Shown one piece after another: positions 16,937 through 23,735 of a stretch of DNA of 34,459 bases. The position numbers and the translations under genes were made by a program. Origin of the DNA: Candidatus Scalindua arabica (lineage in GTDB: Bacteria > Planctomycetota > Brocadiia > Brocadiales > Scalinduaceae). How positions within the stretch are numbered: the first letter of the stretch is position 1; each line of letters starts with the position of its first letter. The notes beneath the pieces were generated by a model. It had not been told where the DNA came from and did not search any database. It saw only the letters and a program-made list of their open reading frames with translations. The stretch lies in contig JAANXD010000091.1 of the NCBI GenBank assembly GCA_018263435.1, positions 1 through 34,459 on the forward strand. Reading direction: 5' to 3'.

Positions 16937-17668
16937 AGGGGACAGGCTACTTTTTAATAGTAAAGGTGTTACTCATGCCAAGAATTCCGAGAGGTTTATC
17001 TGATGGACTTGTCTACCACGTATTGAATCGCGGAAACGGCAAGCAACGTGTGTTTCATTCAAACAAAGATTACGAAGCTTTTGTCAGCTTAATGAAAGAG
17101 GCAAAAGAACGTTATTCTTTAAAACTACTCGCCTATTGTTTAATGCCTAATCATTTTCACATTGTTTTAATGCCTGGTCAATCAGAAGATTTGAGTAAAT
17201 GGATGCAATGGTTGATGACAAGCCATGTGAGACGATACCATAGATATCATGGAACTAGCGGTCATGTATGGCAGGGGCGGTTTAAAAGTTTTATTATACA
17301 GAGTGATATTCATTTATTAATGGTGTTAAGATATGTTGAAGGGAATCCGGTAAGAGCTGGGTTGGTAAAGTTGGCAAAGGATTGGCAATGGTCGTCTCAT
17401 GGAGAGGTAACAGGTACACGGTCAAGATTATTAGTAGATGAAGTTTCATTAGAGTTACCGGATGACTGGAGTAGTTATGTAGATGAATCTCTTACGGAAG
17501 ACGAGTTAGAGAAATTCCATCAGAGTGTAAATCGCCAATCACCCTATGGAAGTAGTGAGTGGCAAAAACAGGTTAGTAGAGAACTAGGGTTGGAATCTTC
17601 TATGAGGCCACGGGGAAGACCGAGAAAGGAGAGGGGAAAATATGCAAAAAAGTAGCCTGTCCCCTTTA
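16934..17668 (+). mobile_element. Y1 (REP-associated) transposase element with perfect 22-bp inverted repeats
   Basis: A 735-bp unit bounded by perfect inverted repeats at 16934-16955 and 17647-17668 with core GGGGACAGGCTACTTTTT. It contains one Y1 transposase gene that ends inside the right repeat (TAG at 17653-17655). The arms match those of the mini-element at 13766-13886. No obvious target-site duplication is visible, as expected for HUH-type transposition. The element lies exactly between the radical SAM and methyltransferase coding regions and shares bases with both. Confidence 0.88.
16975..17655 (+). CDS. Y1_Tnp / REP-associated tyrosine transposase (RAYT-like)
   Basis: The 226-residue product is a single-domain HUH transposase: N-terminal MPRIPRGLSDGLVYHVLNRG, the metal-binding HUH in YCLMPNHFHIVLMP, and the region of the catalytic tyrosine in LRYVEGNPVRAGLVK. 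The C-terminus has the basic GRPRKERGKYAKK tail common in REP-associated transposases. These enzymes nick single-stranded DNA at palindromic hairpins such as those flanking this gene. I chose ATG 16975, which has TAAAGG 8 bases upstream; an in-frame GTG at 16966 adds three residues. The gene appears intact. Its last codons contain AAGGAGAGGGG, which serves as ribosome-binding site for the downstream methyltransferase. Confidence 0.92.
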   Translation: MPRIPRGLSDGLVYHVLNRGNGKQRVFHSNKDYEAFVSLMKEAKERYSLKLLAYCLMPNHFHIVLMPGQSEDLSKWMQWLMTSHVRRYHRYHGTSGHVWQGRFKSFIIQSDIHLLMVLRYVEGNPVRAGLVKLAKDWQWSSHGEVTGTRSRLLVDEVSLELPDDWSSYVDESLTEDELEKFHQSVNRQSPYGSSEWQKQVSRELGLESSMRPRGRPRKERGKYAKK

Positions 17669-18646
17669 TCGTATCTCAATGAAATAAGCTATAGCTATTG
17701 GAAGGCACAGGTTCTTTTTGTAGCTGTCGACATGGATATGTTTACGCTGACTGCTGGTAATGGTAAAAGTTGCAAGGCTATTGCCAAAAAACTAAGGACT
17801 GATCTCAGAGCAACTGAAATGATCTTGAACGCACTTGTTTCTTTAGAATTTCTGAGAAAGATTAAAGAAGTTTACAGGAATACTGATATATCCAACCGTT
17901 ATCTGGTGAAAGGCTCTCCACTGTACCAGGGTGACAGGATCCACCATTTTCATAATATGTTGGATTACTGGTCAAAATTAAGTGATGCTGTCAAGACTGG
18001 CAAGCCTACTGCATACGATGATGCAGAGGAAAAGGTTGATGAAAAGAGATTGAGAGAGTTCATCAGGGCCATGCACAATATCGGTGTAGTACAAGCCGGG
18101 GAAATACGCAAAAAATTAAATTTAAAGAAATACTATAGCCTTCTGGATCTGGCTGGAGGTCAGGGAACTTATGCTGTAAGGTTTGCTAAAGAAAACCCGA
18201 AACTGAAGGCTGTAGTCTTTGACCTTCCGGAGGTTATTAAGATTACCAGAGAGCATATTAAAGAGTCGGGTATGAAAGGGAAGGTTACAGCTAAGGCAGG
18301 GGATTGTCTTAAGGATAGTTTCGGCAAAGGAATGTATGATATTGTCTTTGTATCAAATTTATTACATATTTATAAACCGGTTGAAAATCGGAAAATATTA
18401 AAAAAATGTTGGGATTCATTATTAAAAAAAGGTATAGTTGTGGTTCAGGAGTTTGTCTTAAACTCTGCAAAGACACAACCACTTTTTGGTTCACTTTTCA
18501 GCCTGAATATGTTGATGGGAACACATAGAGGCTCATCTTATTCATATGTTGAAATGAAGGAGTGGCTCAAGGATGTGGGATTTAAGAACGTAAAGAGAGT
18601 TGATCTTGACTTGGATTCAGGCTTGGTCATTGGGCATAAGTCGTAA
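17642..18646 (+). CDS. SAM-dependent O-methyltransferase family protein, candidate BzaC
   Basis: The 334-residue product has an N-terminal winged-helix dimerisation domain (~10-95; YSYWKAQVLFVAVDMDMF) and a C-terminal Rossmann methyltransferase domain with motif I LLDLAGGQGTYA (167-178), VVFDLPEV (191-198) and DIVFVSNLLHIY. It belongs to the plant-COMT/hydroxyneurosporene-type O-methyltransferases, the group that includes BzaC, which methylates 5-hydroxybenzimidazole. Context after a ThiC/BzaF-like and a B12 radical SAM gene supports that. The ATG at 17642 lies inside the transposase gene (14-base overlap) and residues 3-9 are encoded by the element's right inverted repeat. The Shine-Dalgarno also lies in the transposase. 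The native N-terminus was probably near residue 10. Confidence 0.82.
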   Translation: MQKSSLSPLSYLNEISYSYWKAQVLFVAVDMDMFTLTAGNGKSCKAIAKKLRTDLRATEMILNALVSLEFLRKIKEVYRNTDISNRYLVKGSPLYQGDRIHHFHNMLDYWSKLSDAVKTGKPTAYDDAEEKVDEKRLREFIRAMHNIGVVQAGEIRKKLNLKKYYSLLDLAGGQGTYAVRFAKENPKLKAVVFDLPEVIKITREHIKESGMKGKVTAKAGDCLKDSFGKGMYDIVFVSNLLHIYKPVENRKILKKCWDSLLKKGIVVVQEFVLNSAKTQPLFGSLFSLNMLMGTHRGSSYSYVEMKEWLKDVGFKNVKRVDLDLDSGLVIGHKS

Positions 18647-18669
18647 CTACAATATAAGGAGAGTTGGTA

Positions 18670-19686
18670 ATGTATAAGAAGATTTTCGTGCCGGTTATGT
18701 TGTTACTTATTATTTTGCAAACCAGCAACTTGCTGTTTGCAAAAGAAGAAACAGGGGAAAAGGCGGAAGTAAAAACTGAGGCGACTGCAGAGAAAGAAGT
18801 CAAGGCCGATAAAGCTGCTAAATCTGTAAAAGATATAAAGGATGATGTTGTTGCTACTGTTAATGGTGAAGAAATATTTCGCAAAGAACTTGACAGAAGA
18901 CTGGATGTCCTTAGACGTATGAATCAGAAAGTGACGCGTGCTGTTCAACTAGAGGTGATAAGCCAGTTGACAAAGAAAGTACTGCTTAAGCAATTTGTTG
19001 AAGGGCGTGATATCAAGGTAAGTGGTGGAGAGATACAGGGAGAGCTTGAGAAAATCAAGTATTTTTTGAAATCTAATCCGAATGATAGCGATAAGTCGCT
19101 GGAAGAGATTTTGAAAACTCAGGGTTCCAATATTGGTGAACTCGAAGATGAGATAAGGAGGACTCTGGCTTTGAGCAAATATTTGGATGAAAGGGTTGAT
19201 GATGACGAAAAAAGCAAGTATTTTGAAGCGAATATAAACGCCTTTAATGGTGAAAAGATAAAAGCAAGTCATGTCTTAATTGACACAGCTAAGCTGAAAA
19301 CAGACGCGGAGCTTGAGCAGGCAAAAAAGAAGATTGAGGAGATAAAGAAGGAAATAGATAATGGTGCGGACTTCGCGGAAACTGCAAAGAAATACTCAAC
19401 CTGTCCTTCTGCTGAAAAGGGGGGTGATATAGGTTTCTTTCAAAGAAAGGGTGCTTTGGTAGAAGAGTTTGCTGAAGCTGCCTTTTCAATGAAAGTCGGA
19501 GAAATTAGTGAACCTGTAAAAACGCAATTTGGTTATCATATAATAAAGGTCACTGATAAGGAAGAAGGAAAAGATGTTAGTTATGAAGAAGTTGCGGATA
19601 TGGTTGATTTTGTTTACATGCAAATAAAAACTGATGCCCTTCTGAAGGGATTGTATGAAAAAGCAGAGATTGAAATAACTCTATAA
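18670..19686 (+). CDS. Exported PpiC/parvulin-type peptidyl-prolyl isomerase (SurA/PrsA-like)
   Basis: The 338-residue product has a signal peptide (MYKKIFVPVMLLLIILQTSN, likely cut after LLFA), a charged Lys/Glu/Ala linker, a SurA-like N-terminal helical domain starting at VVATVNGEEIFRKELDRR, and one parvulin domain at about 197-305 with KASHVLID, KYSTCPSAEKGGDIGFF and FGYHIIKV. Such proteins help fold outer-membrane or exported proteins in the periplasm. The ATG at 18670 follows AAGGAGAG by 8 bases and is preferred over a TTG six bases earlier. It lies 23 bases after the methyltransferase gene and may be co-transcribed. Confidence 0.9.
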   Translation: MYKKIFVPVMLLLIILQTSNLLFAKEETGEKAEVKTEATAEKEVKADKAAKSVKDIKDDVVATVNGEEIFRKELDRRLDVLRRMNQKVTRAVQLEVISQLTKKVLLKQFVEGRDIKVSGGEIQGELEKIKYFLKSNPNDSDKSLEEILKTQGSNIGELEDEIRRTLALSKYLDERVDDDEKSKYFEANINAFNGEKIKASHVLIDTAKLKTDAELEQAKKKIEEIKKEIDNGADFAETAKKYSTCPSAEKGGDIGFFQRKGALVEEFAEAAFSMKVGEISEPVKTQFGYHIIKVTDKEEGKDVSYEEVADMVDFVYMQIKTDALLKGLYEKAEIEITL

Positions 19687-19701
19687 GTAGTTGGGTGATT
19701 A

Positions 19702-20694
19702 CTAGTCTTTTGTTTTACTGTAAATTTCCGGGAGTTTTTTTATTAATACCTGGATTCTTTTTTCAAGAGTATGCGGTTTTGCAGGTGATCCCCAGACGAT
19801 TGATCCTGCCTCTAAACTCTTATAAACATCAGAAGCCGCACCAATAATACAATTATCTCCAATTTCTATATTATCAATAAAGCTTGCATCTGCAGCTATC
19901 ATTACATTCTTACCTATTTTTGTACCTCCGGAAACTTTTGTATATCCAATTAACATAGTGTTCTCTCCTATAAAGACATTATGAGCTATGTGGGAATGGT
20001 TGTCTATTTTTACGCCGGAGCTTATAACGGTTTTGTCAAGTGCTGCGCGTGCAATCGTGACGTTTGATCCAATTGCTACATCATCTCCAATCTCGATAGT
20101 TCCTACCTGGGGAATCTTTACGTGTTTGCCCTTTATTTGGAGATATCCGAAACCGTCATCACCGATAGATGTGCCGGACTGGATTATTGTGCGTTTACCT
20201 ATTGTAACGTCTTCTCTGATTGTAACGTTTGGGTATATTGTTGAGTCGTCACCAATTTTGCAGCTTGTGCCTATAAAGGTATTGGGGTATATGGTTACAT
20301 TATTACCTATTTGTGTATTTCCGCCAATGACTACGTTTGCTCCAATAGATACATTATTGCCGATAGGAGCGTTTTCCGAAATTGTTGCTGATGGATGAAT
20401 GGTGCGTGGCTGTTGCTGTTTTATGTCTGAAACAACCTGTAGTAGTTTAATAAATGCCAGGAACGGGTTTTCGACAATGATTAATGTCTTTTTTGTTTTC
20501 TCTATCGGCCTATGTGTTACAATTGCAGAGGCCTTTGTTTCTAATACTTTGCTTACCAGCTTTTCGTTCTTGATAAAGCTTATATCGCCTTCATCTGAAT
20601 TCTCAATGCTGGATACACCCGTAATGATCAGGTTTTCATCTCCCTGTACCCTGCCACCAATAATTTCGTTAATTTGATTTATGGTAAATTCCAC
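19702..20694 (-). CDS. lpxD: UDP-3-O-acylglucosamine N-acyltransferase LpxD
   Basis: The 330-residue product carries out the third step of lipid A synthesis, adding an N-linked hydroxyacyl chain from ACP. It has the N-terminal uridine-binding domain (FTINQINEIIGG...ISFIKN), IHPSATIS opening the left-handed beta-helix at about residue 99, many hexapeptide repeats, and the catalytic histidine in DNHSHIAHNVFIGEN (His238). SIGDDGFGY (~176-184) is also typical. The start codon is GTG at 20694 with AAAGGA 7-8 bases upstream. It is convergent with the isomerase gene and divergent from the DUF2284 gene. It proves an LPS-type outer membrane capacity. Confidence 0.95.
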   Translation of the reverse strand: MEFTINQINEIIGGRVQGDENLIITGVSSIENSDEGDISFIKNEKLVSKVLETKASAIVTHRPIEKTKKTLIIVENPFLAFIKLLQVVSDIKQQQPRTIHPSATISENAPIGNNVSIGANVVIGGNTQIGNNVTIYPNTFIGTSCKIGDDSTIYPNVTIREDVTIGKRTIIQSGTSIGDDGFGYLQIKGKHVKIPQVGTIEIGDDVAIGSNVTIARAALDKTVISSGVKIDNHSHIAHNVFIGENTMLIGYTKVSGGTKIGKNVMIAADASFIDNIEIGDNCIIGAASDVYKSLEAGSIVWGSPAKPHTLEKRIQVLIKKLPEIYSKTKD

Positions 20695-20749
20695 AAAAAA
20701 TTCCTTTCTTATTAGTGGAAATGTTATACTCGATATGAGTAAGATTTAG

Positions 20750-20779
20750 TTTATATCACACGAATACATGTGCTGTCAA
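20750..20779 (-). promoter_or_regulatory. Predicted promoter of lpxD (minus strand)
   Basis: Read on the minus strand, TTGACA (20779-20774), an 18-base spacer and TATAAA (20755-20750). This would start transcription near 20743, about 50 bases upstream of the GTG start of lpxD. It lies back to back with the DUF2284 promoter. Confidence 0.6.
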
Positions 20780-20793
20780 ACTGAACTTTCGTG

Positions 20794-20822
20794 TTGACAA
20801 TAGACCAAGATGGAAATAGTAT
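20794..20822 (+). promoter_or_regulatory. Predicted promoter of the DUF2284 gene (and possibly glmS)
   Basis: TTGACA (20794-20799), a 17-base spacer and TAGTAT (20817-20822). Transcription would start near 20829. This makes the in-frame GTG at 20791 impossible as the start on this transcript, and moves the translation start to 20917 or 20959. Confidence 0.6.
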
Positions 20823-20916
20823 TCTGAGACAAGTATTTGTGCCTTTAACACTAGTTGGTGATTTCCAACAATACTATTACAATGAACCTTTATATTTGAA
20901 ATTATTTAATTCTGCT

Positions 20917-21456
20917 ATGATAAGACCTGAAACTGCTGATTGTACGAATAAAGATAAAATGGAGTTGTTGTGTGATGAGAGTGTTAAATTGGGCGCAACG
21001 ATTTCCAAAATAGTTTCCACAAAGAGTATTGTGGTAGAGCCCTGGGTTCAATTGAAATGCCGTTTCGGCTGCTCAAAATTTGGCAAATACAAGACCTGTC
21101 CGCCGCATACACCAACATATAAGGAAACTCAGGAATTGATGAATTGTTATGAGAGTGCCATTCTGATAGAAGGTCAGCCGCCTGCAAAACAATTTGAAGA
21201 AATGCTTCTCAGTATTGAGCACAAGGCAAATTTTGCCGGATTTTATAAGGCCTTTGCTCTAAATGCAGGGCCTTGTCCGCTTTGTACTACATGCGATGTA
21301 GATGGTACCTGTGTAATGCCGAAAGAGGCAAGGCCGTCAATGGAGGCATGTGGTATCGACGTCTTTAAGACTGTACGCAATAATGGTTTTGAAATAAAGT
21401 TTCTGGAACACAAAAACGAATATGTTAAATATTTCGGTTTACTCTTACTTGATTAA
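20917..21456 (+). CDS. DUF2284 family putative metal-binding protein
   Basis: The product has the cysteine pattern of DUF2284: CRFGCSKFGKYKTCPPHTPT, then GPCPLCTTCDVDGTCVMPKE, then ARPSMEACGIDVFKTVRNNG. The many cysteines suggest an iron-sulphur cluster or zinc. No biochemical function is known to me for the family. I chose ATG 20917, giving 179 residues; ATG 20959 is also possible. The frame stays open upstream to 20791, but those codons overlap the promoter and do not resemble the family. The stop is 14 bases before glmS, so the two are probably one operon. Confidence 0.8.
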   Translation: MIRPETADCTNKDKMELLCDESVKLGATISKIVSTKSIVVEPWVQLKCRFGCSKFGKYKTCPPHTPTYKETQELMNCYESAILIEGQPPAKQFEEMLLSIEHKANFAGFYKAFALNAGPCPLCTTCDVDGTCVMPKEARPSMEACGIDVFKTVRNNGFEIKFLEHKNEYVKYFGLLLLD

Positions 21457-21470
21457 TTTGGGAATTTAAT

Positions 21471-23300
21471 ATGTGTGGGATTGTTGGCTATATTGGAGAA
21501 AATCATGCCAGGCCGGTACTCATGAGTGGGATAAGAAGGCTTGAGTACAGGGGGTACGATTCTGCCGGGATTTCCATTATAAATGGTAACAAAATTGTTT
21601 GTAAAAGATCAGTAGGATTTGTTGATGAATTGGAGAAAAAGTTAAATGGTAAATTTGATGAGGGTACTTTAGGCATAGTGCATACCAGATGGGCGACACA
21701 TGGTGCACCAACAGAAGAAAATGCCCACCCACATTGTGATTGTACAGGGAATATTTCAATTGTTCACAACGGTATAATTGAAAATTATAACTATCTGAAG
21801 TCAAAACTTGAAAAAGAAGGGCATATATTTAAGAGCGATACAGATTCAGAGGTGATTGCCCATCTTATTGAAAGTCATTTTGAAGGAGGGGAACTGGAGG
21901 ATGCAGTAAGGAGAGCGCTGAAGGAAGTTGATGGCGCCTATGGCCTGGCTATAATCAGTCTGGACGATCCTGGCAAATTGATTGCCGCAAGACGTGGGAG
22001 TCCTTTGATAGTAGGTATAGGCAAAAGAGAGCATTTTGTCACTTCAGATGTGGCTGCCATTTTAGAATATACAAAAGAAGTTGTTTACCTGGACGATAAT
22101 GAGATTGCTGCCTTGACAAGGGATAAAATGAAAACCATTGATATTAACAACGTGCAGATATCAAAAAGTATCGATGAGATTCAATGGAATCTTGATAAGA
22201 CAGAAAAGGGCGGATACGAGCACTTTATGCTTAAAGAAATCTATGAGCAGCCACAAACCTTGCGTGATGCAATGCTGGGTCGATTTGAGAAGGATAGCAA
22301 TCTCGTGCATCTTGGAGGATTAAAGGAAAAGGAAAATATTTTGCGAGATGTCAGGCGTATTATAATAGCGGCATGTGGCACCTCATGGAATGCCGGACTT
22401 ATTGGGGAGTATATGATAGAGGAACATTTGGGAATACCGGTTGAGGTGGAGTATGCTTCAGAGTTCAGGTATAGAAACCCTGTTATTGAAGAGGGGACTA
22501 TGGTATTGGTGATAAGCCAATCTGGTGAGACTGCGGACACACTTGCCGCAATGCGTGAGGCTAAAAAGAAAGGAGCAGTAATTCTATCAATCTGTAATGT
22601 GGTTGGGAGCAGCATAGCCAGGGAATCGGATTGTGGTATTTTTCTTCATGCCGGCCCTGAGATAGGTGTTGCATCGACAAAAGCATTTACTTCACAAATT
22701 ACCGTTCTATTCCTGCTGACTCTCTTTCTGGCACGGATAAGAGGAAAGAAAGAAGTTTTGAGCAGTGATTTGACGAATAAGTTGAGAGAAATTCCGGGGC
22801 AGGTGCAGCAGATCCTTGATAGAAAAGACCAAATAATCAAGATTGCGCAACTTTATAGTGATAGTGATAATTTTCTTTATTTGGGGAGAGGTTACAATTA
22901 TCCTGTGGCCCTGGAAGGTGCTCTTGATCTAAAGGAGATATCCTACATACATGCAGAAGGTTATCCGGCGGCAGAGATGAAACATGGGCCAATAGCGCTT
23001 ATAGATAAGAATATGCCTGTTGTATTTATCGCTACCACAGATAGAGTGTATGCCAAGGTCTTAAGCAATATTGAAGAGGTGCGTACTCGTGGCGGTAAAG
23101 TAATCGCTATAGCAAATGAGCAAAATAATGAGATCTCTGAAATGGTGGATCATGTTCTTTATATACCTGAAACAATTGATGTATTAACTCCAATCTTATC
23201 TGTGATTCCACTTCAGTTATTAGCTTACCACATAGCAGTGATGAGGGGGTGTGATGTCGATAAGCCCCGCAACCTGGCTAAGAGTGTAACGGTGGAGTAG
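21471..23300 (+). CDS. glmS: Glutamine:fructose-6-phosphate aminotransferase GlmS
   Basis: The 609-residue product makes glucosamine-6-phosphate for peptidoglycan and lipid A. The N-terminal MCGIVGYIG gives the catalytic Cys at position 2 of the glutaminase domain, with TRWATHGAPTEENAHPH. Two SIS sugar-isomerase domains follow (CGTSWNAGL, SQSGETADTLAAM; AEGYPAAEMKHGPIALI). The C-terminus DKPRNLAKSVTVE is the family signature and shows the gene is complete. No glmS ribozyme is present upstream (only 14 bases separate it from DUF2284). It is convergent with the alternative GlmU gene, with a four-helix-bundle cassette between them. Confidence 0.97.
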   Translation: MCGIVGYIGENHARPVLMSGIRRLEYRGYDSAGISIINGNKIVCKRSVGFVDELEKKLNGKFDEGTLGIVHTRWATHGAPTEENAHPHCDCTGNISIVHNGIIENYNYLKSKLEKEGHIFKSDTDSEVIAHLIESHFEGGELEDAVRRALKEVDGAYGLAIISLDDPGKLIAARRGSPLIVGIGKREHFVTSDVAAILEYTKEVVYLDDNEIAALTRDKMKTIDINNVQISKSIDEIQWNLDKTEKGGYEHFMLKEIYEQPQTLRDAMLGRFEKDSNLVHLGGLKEKENILRDVRRIIIAACGTSWNAGLIGEYMIEEHLGIPVEVEYASEFRYRNPVIEEGTMVLVISQSGETADTLAAMREAKKKGAVILSICNVVGSSIARESDCGIFLHAGPEIGVASTKAFTSQITVLFLLTLFLARIRGKKEVLSSDLTNKLREIPGQVQQILDRKDQIIKIAQLYSDSDNFLYLGRGYNYPVALEGALDLKEISYIHAEGYPAAEMKHGPIALIDKNMPVVFIATTDRVYAKVLSNIEEVRTRGGKVIAIANEQNNEISEMVDHVLYIPETIDVLTPILSVIPLQLLAYHIAVMRGCDVDKPRNLAKSVTVE

Positions 23301-23322
23301 TCACTTTTCAATTTCGGAATGC

Positions 23323-23731
23323 GGATTTCGGATTTTATTTAGTTTTCTTAGCTGTTTTGATAGAAGCAACAGTAATAGCCAAAAGTTCATTAGCCTCTTT
23401 CATCAAGGGTTCCAGTTTCTTAGGGTCCAGAATTTTGGTTTCAGTCAAGAGTTCCATCCAGTAAAGGGATTCGTCCGTTTCTTCTTCCACAATTCCCATC
23501 TTGTAAACAAAATCAGCAGTTGATTTAGCTCGACATGCAGCCCGATAATTTGCTCCTACTGAAGTACCTGAACGCAACAATTGTTTACCAAACACATTTT
23601 CTGTTCTCCCTTTAGACAACGATTCAACCAAGCGAATAACACGAAGTGCAAACTGCCTTGTCCTGTATTTCATATCATCCTTATTCATTTCTTATTCTTT
23701 TCCGCAATCCGCACTCTGAAATCCGAAATCC
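23323..23731. repeat. Inverted repeats bounding the four-helix-bundle gene
   Basis: GGATTTCGGATTT (23323-23335) and AAATCCGAAATCC (23719-23731) are a perfect 13-bp inverted pair lying at either end of the small gene; related copies (TTTCGGAATGCGG left, CCGCAATCCGCA right) extend the likeness. The left arm touches the gene's stop codon and the right arm ends five bases before the stop of the neighbour. The arrangement looks like a cassette with its own ends. Confidence 0.6.
23335..23688 (-). CDS. Four-helix-bundle protein (S23/TIGR02436 family)
   Basis: The 117-residue product matches the four-helix-bundle family first seen in 23S rRNA intervening sequences: TRQFALRVIRLVESL (helix 1), GKQLLRSGTSVGANYRAACRA (the family core), DFVYKMGIVEEETDESLYWMELL, and a final helix KEANELLAITVASIKT. 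It forms pentameric bundles in solved members, but its role is unknown. Here it is a free-standing gene between convergent glmS and a GlmU-like gene, flanked by inverted repeats, not within rRNA. This fits a small mobile or repeat-associated cassette. Confidence 0.92.
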   Translation of the reverse strand: MNKDDMKYRTRQFALRVIRLVESLSKGRTENVFGKQLLRSGTSVGANYRAACRAKSTADFVYKMGIVEEETDESLYWMELLTETKILDPKKLEPLMKEANELLAITVASIKTAKKTK

Positions 23732-23735
23732 TTTA

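Noticed and set aside
15452-18646. Ladderane-lipid or bacteriochlorophyll role for the radical SAM and methyltransferase genes
   Set aside because: Radical SAM and methyltransferase genes have been proposed for such pathways, but no fatty-acid or pigment genes accompany them here, while the adjacent ThiC-like gene fits the benzimidazole pathway better.
20791-20916. N-terminal extension of the DUF2284 protein from GTG 20791
   Set aside because: Its codons overlap a good promoter and the added residues show none of the family pattern.
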